From positions 32,945,859 to 33,009,858 of the forward strand of contig OW121858.1 in assembly GCA_933228895.1 (NCBI GenBank): DNA of 64,000 bases, in the 5' to 3' direction. The stretch comes from Platycnemis pennipes (lineage: Eukaryota; Arthropoda; Insecta; Odonata; Platycnemididae). Below, piece after piece: positions 56,726-64,000 of the stretch. The notes beneath the pieces were generated by a model that was given only the letters and a program-made list of their open reading frames with translations, ran no database searches and was not told where the DNA came from. A program made the translations under genes and the position numbers. The first letter of the stretch is position 1. Each line of letters starts with the position of its first letter.

Positions 56726-57882
56726 ACGGACAACTTGGATCAATAGATACAGCTAAAATTCTGTTATGTGCAGCTACTAATATTTTTTAAATAATTATTG
56801 CAAAAAAGAATGATTTGGTGGCTGAGGAAAAGACAATGACGGCAAGATGTTTGAATATTTTTAAAAAATGTTGTGTATATTCTTGTCACATATTTGTTGT
56901 AATAAATTTATTTGCATTACAATGTTTCGAGTATCTCTTTTCTATCAACCTAGACCTTAAATAGCTTAAGTAGGAACATGATATCTGCTTAGCTGTTGGC
57001 TGAGATGTGCTTAAAACAGAGTAGGTGAGTGTGAAATTGAATATTTTGTTCCCCTTTACTAAAAGTATTTATGCCTTGCATTATGTAAGTTGCGTTTGTC
57101 AACTAAACTCAGCTAAGCATTGCGTAGATCAATTTTTTCTCATGTCTTTCATTTTTCCGGATCTATCTGCTGAACTCCAAGTTTTGGATTTCTTGTCTCT
57201 TTAGCTCTTTGTGAACTCTTTAAAATACTATCTTCAAAAGCCTCCAATTGCTGATTTTATTGTGAAGCCTAATTATCCCAAGTCATTTGGTTGTTCAGCA
57301 AGTAACGATTGATTTTTCGCATTTCCCATAACTTCCGTGGTATAACGTTGGTAGTTTCGTTTACCCTAGAATCAATTCTCCGTTGACTTTAATTTTAAGA
57401 GGCAATAAGCTTACGAATTTCAGAGATAGACCTTTATCAATACCAGTACTAATGGCTTAAAGTTAACCATCGGTCATACGTACGGTTGTGTATAAGTAAA
57501 GTATACGTGCTGACAGAGCCGGGTGGAATTTTGCTTCGGTGGTTACGGCTGAACGTACGACCATAGCACCACTCAGGATGACGTCACGACTCATCGCGCC
57601 GGCCTTAACTCTCGGTGGTTACGATCAAAGTCGCCTATAGGATAACAAGACGATACGTCCATAGCTACCGGCTGATACTGCGAACCGTAATAGCATATGT
57701 CGCCAAAACAAGGGATATCGTACGATATCAAGCTTACTATCGTACGTTGAGGTATTGTGCGGTAGCTAACTGGAAACGTAATAGCATTTCAGATATCGTA
57801 CGATAGGAATTTCGTTTCTAAGGCGTATCGTACGCTATCTCCGTACGACAGAGAACCGTAATTGGCACCCTGGGTCTTTTAA

Positions 57883-59277
57883 CCCTTTCGCGCCGGAGTC
57901 CTACGCAGGAAAATGCTTGCCTTCTCACGGGTTCCTCTAGAATATTTTTCCACTCCCTGTACGGAGCTCTCTTGAAGCAAGGCTTCGAGCAGGTATGTCT
58001 TTCCCCCGCTTTGGGACCGGACCCAGTGGGGTTCCCGACCCTTTCCTCGGCCACTGACCAGAGATTATCTTCGCCCTTTTCCAAATGAGAACCCACCTCG
58101 GCTTCTGTCCGCGGTCAACTATTTTTAATTCAGTGATTTTTGTTAAATAAATAATAGTAAGACTTTAACTGTGGGTTAATACACAAATAAATTCCTGTTG
58201 TTATAAATACCATTTAGAGATTTTAAACGAAATTCTAATGTTAATATTAAGATATTTAGACAATAGACATAATATCAATGGTTATTATAATAATTATTTC
58301 TGTTGTTTCGCAATAGAAGACGTCCGCGCATAATCCAACCATACCCGTGTTTTATATAAAAGCACATGCACTTTTTGGTGCTATACCTTCATCAGGAAAT
58401 ATTTTTATGTAAATATATTCGCAATGGTAGCGCGAGATAGATTTTTCTGCCTAGCAATTATTTATTGTATCTCCCAATATTCCATCACGCACGCATGCGG
58501 TTTTCTTCTAGTTTTAACATAAATGATTACAACATAATTATCACTCTTAGCCACATTACACAGAATAAATTTGAATGCTGAACACCAAAAAGATTCAGTT
58601 ACAAGAAAGTAAAGTTTATTGACTGCTAATAAATTAGCATAAACCATACCCTTCAGCGGGATTTTCAACCTATAATGTAGATATAATAGATTTCGCGTTA
58701 TGTTGTGTGGTATTACCATTACAGTTGTTTTCCAATATATGTTCATAAACAAGTAAAACGGAGAGAAAAATATCGGTACTACCTTATCGTCAAATCATAA
58801 AAAACATACGTCTTTGTTCCTCATTGCAATGAAAAATTCTCCAAAATCGATTTGAATCTCATTGACAGGTGAACTCTGTTAATAATAACGTTAGAGTTCC
58901 GTTTAAAATTTCTAGAAATTCAAAAAAACATAAGGAATTAACTTCTGGAACTCAATAATGCGATTTAGAAACAAATATGATTTTGGTTTTTCAAAAGCAT
59001 AAACAAAAAAGTGACCGCGAACAACTGCCGAGGGTGAGGCTCGCGCTGAGAAGAAGGGTCGAGATAATCCCCGCCTCTAAGCCGAGGAAGGGTCTTCAGA
59101 CCCGCGAGGAAGGGTCCTTTATGACACCTTGGACCTTTTCTGCCTACCTGACCCCAGCGACGTTTTAAGACGCCCTTCGTTCTCTTGCGTAGAAAAATCT
59201 GCGGCGTTTATAAACGGCCTTCGTTCACAGGAGTGAAAAATCTGCGGCGTTTATAAACGGCGTTCGTAGCGAAAGGG
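57883..59277. mobile_element. piggyBac-like non-autonomous element (1395 bp)
   Basis: Ends CCCTTTCGC and GCGAAAGGG, flanked by TTAA on both sides (57879-57882, 59278-59281), the piggyBac signature. Subterminal regions are GC-rich and partly inverted (AGATTATCTTCGCCC and CCACCTCGGC against GGTCGAGATAATC and GCCGAGG). Near the right end a 30-bp unit AAAAATCTGCGGCGTTTATA is repeated twice. No transposase. The left end lies 9 bp from the 6.2-kb element. Confidence 0.75.
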
Positions 59278-59683
59278 TTAAAGAGTCATTAATGACAGTT
59301 ACATTCTATTGCTAATCAAAAGTTCAAAAGGGGTTCTTCAATGGCCGTAAAATTTGGCACCACTCGTCAAATCAAAACTTTCTCTACCAGAAAAACCCTC
59401 CTGTGGTCGTTTACGGGAATGTACTTCCTCGCCAGGGACTACCACAGCCACACACGCACTGCCCGAATGGAAACCTTTGCAAGGCTGTAGGGACTCTGCT
59501 AAGGTTTTTGCCAAATATTATAATTTTCCAATCAACAAATTATCAAAATTGCCAACTTTGATAATTTTCCAATTTTATCATCTTCATTCAATATTCTTCA
59601 CTAAAATTATAAGCAGATTTAACGAGTCACTTTCCTCCGATTGAAAAAAGTTATACATGTGTTAGCCGTAAAGGTCCACATAC

Positions 59684-59818
59684 CTGAATTTCCACTAGCT
59701 CCTTCAATATAATCCACAAGAGAAAGCCATCCTTTCCTTTTGGGTTGAATATGTCAATTCCCCGGTCACCCGACTTGAGACACAGTCGGCACAAACAGTT
59801 TCCATCGTCCTCAAACAT
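59684..59818 (-). CDS. ZAD exon 1 of cassette B
   Basis: 45 codons from ATG 59818 to |GTATGTGGAC, after acceptor TTCACAG at 59830. MFEDDGNCLCRLCLKSGD has the first Cys pair of a ZAD. Same length and phase as 44865-44999. The predicted partner is 50387-50524, about 9.2 kb away across the DNA-transposon block. Confidence 0.8.
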
Positions 59819-60654
59819 TTTCCAACGTACCTGTGAAGGGTTGCTTAATATACAAGTACTCCACAATGTTTACAAATTCTTCTCATAAGGGCTCCTTATA
59901 TGTAAAGATCAGGTATAAAATGTTTATTAACAACGAATTACCTTCCTCGCCAGTACATGAAGCTATTTCTTCCTAGATGTTTCGTATGTTTGCTAGAAAA
60001 ATCTTTTCAACTGCTGTCTAATTTAATCCAGTTACAAAACATATAATAACACGCAGCATCAGAAATGCATTGAAAAACATAAACATTCCACCAGACCGGT
60101 TCACACACAAGATCTTCTCATAATCACTTCCTGTTCATGATCACTTCGAAAACATGTAGTACGGCAAGCGATCGATCTTTGTTTTTGAAATAAGGCATCG
60201 CGTAATCGGCAATAAGCGGAAGACATGGTCATGGTGTATATATAATTATTATAATATGCATTTCATAAAAAAATTTAACTTCCTAAGTATTATTGTTATA
60301 ATATCAATGTAGATCTTCTTTCAAAAACAAAGACCGAACGCCTGCCGTGAAATGACTGCGTAAACATAATTTTCGGGTCGGTGTAGAAGTAGAGATGTAT
60401 GGATGTCAGTAATGTTTTTTTTCTGCTGAGCAACTGTATTTTATAGTTAGTTAGTAAAATAATCAAGACTGTGGTTTGGCTAGTAACTATAAGAAAAAAG
60501 TTTGCTTCAGCAAATTTATTATCTCAGCGAAGTGAATAATTAGTAAGTTAGCGTGTTTTCCTTTTTGTTACTTGTAAATTGTCCTCTTGGATATAATTCT
60601 TTTGGAATATTGAGTACTTTTAATTATTTCAATCCTTCACAGGTACGTTGGAAA

Positions 60655-60789
60655 ATGCCCGAAGACGATATATTCCGTATTTGTAGACTTTGTCTCAAGT
60701 CTGGTGACTGGGCAGTTGATGTTTTCAACCCTAAAGGAACGGAAGGCTATTTAGTGTGGATTATTATGAAGGAACTAGTAGAAATTCAG
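60655..60789 (+). CDS. ZAD exon 1 of a plus-strand gene (C), partial
   Basis: 45 codons from ATG 60655 to |GTAGGTACAC, after acceptor CCTTCACAG at 60642. MPEDDIFRICRLCLKSGDW is closest in sequence to gene A. It is head-to-head with cassette B (836 bp between the ATGs). No second ZAD exon is seen on the plus strand up to 64000, so the rest lies beyond the window or is lost. Confidence 0.75.
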
Positions 60790-61588
60790 GTAGGTACACC
60801 TTTATGGCTCACGCACGTAGTTGAATATACTACCAGGGAGTGTGTAATATAGTATTCCTGTATACTACATTCACGTGAAAGTGCCTCGTTAATTTGGGTT
60901 CTTTAGTGTATGAAATGGCCACTCATTTCGTATACGTTGACGACGGGACGTTGTTATGGTCATGGTGAGTTGTTGATTGGAAAAGGCGTAAAAAGTACGA
61001 ACTGACTTGTCATTGGATTCGATTAGTCATAAAATATTCAAGGTTTAAAAGGAGTGGTTTTAATTGAATGAAGATAGTGTTGGTAGAATGTGTAACCTAT
61101 ATTCCCAAGCTTATTATAAAGGAAATTTCACCTCTTGTTATTTTGGTTAAGGATAGCATCTGGACGAGTTGATTTTGTGCGTGGGGCGTTAATGAAGTAT
61201 CGGATAGACATGTTATGCATCAAGCAGTATTTTATTGCTGTAAATCACGGTTTTGATTCTACTCTCTTTGTGTGAACCGCAAAGAATGTAGATGCTTTTC
61301 AATCTACTTAATCACGAGGAATGATGTTTAAGGGATCTTGTAGACTCTCAGGCATAAATCATAAAATAAGGTAATATGGTAAATGTTTGGAAGAGGGTGA
61401 CACTTTTCAAAAAAATTTTCCTGCAGAAACTACGTCAATTACCGATTTCATTAAAAAAATGTACGATATTGAAAGGAAGAATCTTTATTATGAAATGATT
61501 TTCTTTGTGCTGAAACTATTATTTCATGAGATATAAGACTTACAAGTTGGCGGTTTTCAGAGTGATAATCGGTGTTTTTGAAGCCCAC

Positions 61589-61605
61589 GAGGAGGGGGGG
61601 GGGGG
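61589..61605 (+). repeat. Poly-G run
   Basis: A run of about 14 G in GAGGAGGGGGGGGGGGGCGAGG. Length may be unreliable in an assembly. Confidence 0.5.
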
Positions 61606-61715
61606 CGAGGGATCGGTGAGTAAAAATGTATGGTAGAAGCTACACTCAACAATGACTCCGACATCTGGTGCCTACTCCGGGAAACATGGTTGTTTTCCAA
61701 TATGGTGGTGTGGCG

Positions 61716-61774
61716 AACAGTCAAGGTGGTATATACTTGTTGCTAGTGTATACCACCTTGGCGAACAGTCACCT
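61716..61774. repeat. Short palindrome with repeated flanks
   Basis: AAGGTGGTATA and TATACCACCTT form a stem around a 15-nt loop. GCGAACAGTC occurs directly before and again right after it. Function unknown. Confidence 0.4.
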
Positions 61775-62309
61775 CCACCAGGCCGGCGACAGCTCCATAA
61801 GGCCAATGCGTATAGGTTTCGAGACGTCAGCGCCACGGCCATGCAGTGAGCAAAGGTAGACTTAATATTTACGGGCCGCGAGGTTTTAACCAAGAACACT
61901 ATATAAAGGACGTTGATCTTGTTGCGCATTCGATCGTCTTTTACTTAAATTTCAGTCACGGGTTAATAGGGTTCCTGAACTTGCCGACAGGTAGCACTAG
62001 TGCTAGTACGCGAGGCACATGTGTATGGCATTGTAGCATTGCTTTACGTTAAGAATGGATTGCGCTCATAATTAATTTCGGTGAGACTTCGTTTGAAAAT
62101 GGGTAAACGGGGCTGTTTTGTGCGTGGTGTTGTAAAGAACAGTCTAATCTAGTGAAGAAGAACCACATTCATGGGTTAGCGAAACCAAAGTTTGTTTAAG
62201 GCTAAGGTTAGTAAACTCGGGTGACGCTCGTTCCCCCGAACAAGCGTTAGCGCTTGCTTCTTACTTTTCAAAACCGAAATCGTAATATTTTTTGTATTCG
62301 AAATCATTG

Positions 62310-63330
62310 CTCAGTCTTCAGTATGCATTGTCTATTTGCAGAGAGAGACTGCATTCAGTGTAATTCACTTGTGCGTTCCATGCGTGGTCATTCCCTGTGC
62401 AATACAATCTTTGTTTATCTGCGGAGAGAGAGAGGCTGAATTCAGTGTAATAATTATTTATCAGTTCCGAGTGTTGTCATTCCTAGTGTATGAAATTCAT
62501 TGTTTATGTGGAAAGCGACAGAGAGAGAGAGAGATACTGCATTCATTTTAATATTACCTTGTGCGTCCCATGTGTAGTCATTCCTAGTGTTTGACATTCT
62601 GTTTATCTGCAGGGAGAGAGATACTGCATTAATTATAATATTGCCTAGTGCGTCACATGTATAGTCATTCCCAGTGCATAAGATTCGTTGTTTATCTGCG
62701 GAGAGAGAAAGAGGAAAGGCTGCATTCAGTGTAATAATGACCTGTGAGTTCCGGTGTATGGAATTCATTGTTTATGTGCAGGGAAGCGACAGAGAGATAT
62801 TGCATTCAATATTACCTTGTGCGTCACATGTGTAGTCGTTCCCAGTGCATAACATTATTTTTTTATCTGCGGAGAGAGAAAGGTTGCATTCAGTGTATAA
62901 ATAATGACTTGTGAGTTCCGAGTTTTGTCATCCCTAGTGTATGACATAAATTGTTTATGTGGAAAGCGAGAGAGAGACACTGCATTCATTATAATATTGC
63001 CTTGTGCGCCCCATGTGTAGTCATTCCAGTGTGTGACATTCTTTATCTCTGGAGAGAAAGTCTACGTTCAGTGTAATATTGACTTATGCCTTCCAAGTTT
63101 CGTCATTTAAGAGTATGCCATTCATTGTTTTTCTGCAGAGTGAGAGACTATTTACGTGTGCGTTCCGAGTTTTGCCATTTTAAGATTATGACCATTATTT
63201 GTGAGAGACTATTCAGTGTAACATTGGACCTATATCTCCCAAGTTTTGTTATTTTAAGGGTGTGAAGTTCATTATCTGCGAGCGAAAGACTGTATATTGA
63301 CTGATAAACTAGTTTTACGTGCCCCATGGT
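62310..63330. repeat. Tandem repeat, ~100-115 bp unit
   Basis: About nine degenerate units of the form CTGC(A/G)GAGAGAGA, CTGCATTCAGTGTAATAT, TTGTGCGTTCC, GTGTAGTCATTCC, AGTGTATGA, ATTCATTGTTTATCTGC. Later units are shorter and more diverged. The short frames across it are repeat by-products. Confidence 0.75.
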
Positions 63331-64000
63331 GTCCATTATTTATTTTTAGGTTCTTTCTCATGGGCCGTAGTCTGTAGGTGAGAAATGTTTGGTAATAATA
63401 GTTAATTCCATGCCTTTTGTAACATCTGATTCCGTATTGACTTGAATGAAACAAAAATATGGGTTGAAAATAAATGACCTTCAATTCGATTTCCTTCATT
63501 CATTAATTTCTGTGTATTATACTATAATTATGAAGGGAATAGTGAACGTAAAGACGTCATCTGCTTTCTTCTCTAGCGGCGTAATTAGAAAGTGTATGTT
63601 ATTTGGCATCTAATGACCGGGAATGAAATAGCTTTTGAATGTTTCATGTGAATCAATCATTGTAATTATTTTACTGTGTCATTCATAATCATAAATCAGG
63701 ATTGCTAGAGAGGAATTCCGTATTTGATTCCGTCGTTCACATCGCCGAATTCGTCTGACATCGGGTGTTACTGATTTCTATTTCCCGATGCCCTGGAAAG
63801 TTCTCTTGACGATGGCTCTTACCTAAAGTATATACAATCATTTTCTAATGCTTAAAAGAATTACTTGCAGTATCACTCGTCGTGGTACCGTACAGGCTGC
63901 GAAAATAAATTGTGATAATTACGCGTAGTAAGGGCCATAAGCGTCTGATACGTGCATCTTCGTTGACTGTGGCGTCGCCCGTGGCCAAAGATGGAACTTC
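63331..64000. other. Right edge, no feature seen
   Basis: AT-rich up to about 63700, then more CG-containing. No ORF, splice-bounded exon or repeat pair that I can support. Confidence 0.35.

Larger units (their letters stand above)
54496..57623 (+). mobile_element. THAP-encoding DNA transposon, P-like (3.1 kb)
   Basis: Perfect 23-bp inverted termini beginning CGTAACCACCGAGAGTTAAG (54496-54518 and 57601-57623), flanked by ATCAAAG, or GATCAAAG if one terminal base is counted out (54488-54495, 57623-57630). Both subterminal regions also share TGACGTCA and GAGTGGTGCT. Inside is a two-exon THAP gene. THAP domain, TIR and a 7-8 bp duplication are features of P-type transposons. No RNase H-like transposase is seen, so it is an internally deleted or THAP-only derivative. 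Confidence 0.7.
51664..57873. mobile_element. 6.2-kb DNA element with ATCGTACGAT palindrome clusters
   Basis: The ends are perfect 22-bp inverted repeats starting CCAGGGTGCCAATTACGG (51664-51685 and 57852-57873). Three TATCGTACGATA-type palindromes lie in the first 115 bp (about 51704, 51727, 51768) and at least three full or near copies plus CGTACG variants in the last 165 bp (about 57712, 57735, 57793, 57827). Without the nested 54496-57623 unit it would be about 3.1 kb. No clear target duplication: GTTT on the left against GTCT on the right. Its own left interior (51900-54480) is AT-rich and shows no transposase. Confidence 0.6.

Noticed and set aside
51664..57873. Calling the 6.2-kb element a hAT because of its CAGGG-type end
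   Set aside because: No 8-bp duplication could be found at the flanks and no hAT transposase is present, so the superfamily is left open.
1..64000. CRISPR arrays, operons, riboswitches, rRNA
   Set aside because: None seen. The regular arrays present are eukaryotic tandem repeats without unique spacers, and gene structure is spliced.

Overview
The window looks like arthropod, most likely insect, nuclear DNA. It is AT-rich and intron-rich, with GT-AG splice sites. It carries ZAD zinc-finger exons (a domain expanded almost only in arthropods) and a dense, nested load of transposons: Gypsy, Penelope, RTE-like and RNase H-bearing LINEs, Harbinger, and hAT-, piggyBac- and P/THAP-like elements. No bacterial or organellar features, tRNA, rRNA or CRISPR arrays were found. 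The species cannot be told from the sequence.

Layout. 1-7.1 kb: mostly non-coding, with a candidate promoter and 5' leader exon (3.5-4.06 kb), two converging tRNA-derived SINE copies (4.4-5.2 kb) and a small duplication. 7.1-9.0 kb: an intact 540-codon ankyrin/coiled-coil gene. A broken fragment of a paralogue lies at 10.7 kb. 10.9-20.5 kb: a Harbinger transposon whose left end cuts that fragment. It has a three-exon DDE transposase on + and a Myb/SANT-like partner on -. Both genes are split by copies of one 829-831 bp terminal-inverted-repeat family; four copies lie within 9.5 kb and a fifth at 32.8 kb. Empty-site reading gives an AT duplication inside AATT. 21.4-24.0 kb: duplicated exon-like segments and a 50-54 bp minisatellite.

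24-45 kb: RTE-like LINE relics, hAT-like and PIF-like MITEs, a Penelope relic, and a young but defective Gypsy element (36.8-41.8 kb). Threaded through these on the minus strand is one apparently intact gene. ZAD exons (44999-44865, 44410-44273), two duplicated 96-nt linker exons, an acidic exon and a ten-finger C2H2 exon (28942-27906) join in frame to 528 codons. Its introns hold most of the repeats.

45-64 kb: more ZAD exons. A matching minus-strand pair is 59818-59684 and 50524-50387, and a plus-strand first exon is 60655-60789, head-to-head with the 59.8 kb exon. Between them lies a nested DNA-transposon block: an outer unit 51664-57873 with 22-bp inverted termini and ATCGTACGAT palindromes near both ends; inside it a THAP-coding unit 54496-57623 with perfect 23-bp inverted termini and a 7-8 bp target duplication; inside that a foldback repeat. 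A piggyBac-like unit with TTAA duplication (57883-59277) abuts the outer one. The end holds a ~100-115 bp tandem repeat (62.3-63.3 kb).

How the parts relate: host function is confined to the ankyrin/coiled-coil gene and the ZAD zinc-finger cluster. Nearly everything else is transposons, many nested, so insertion order can be read and empty sites rebuilt.
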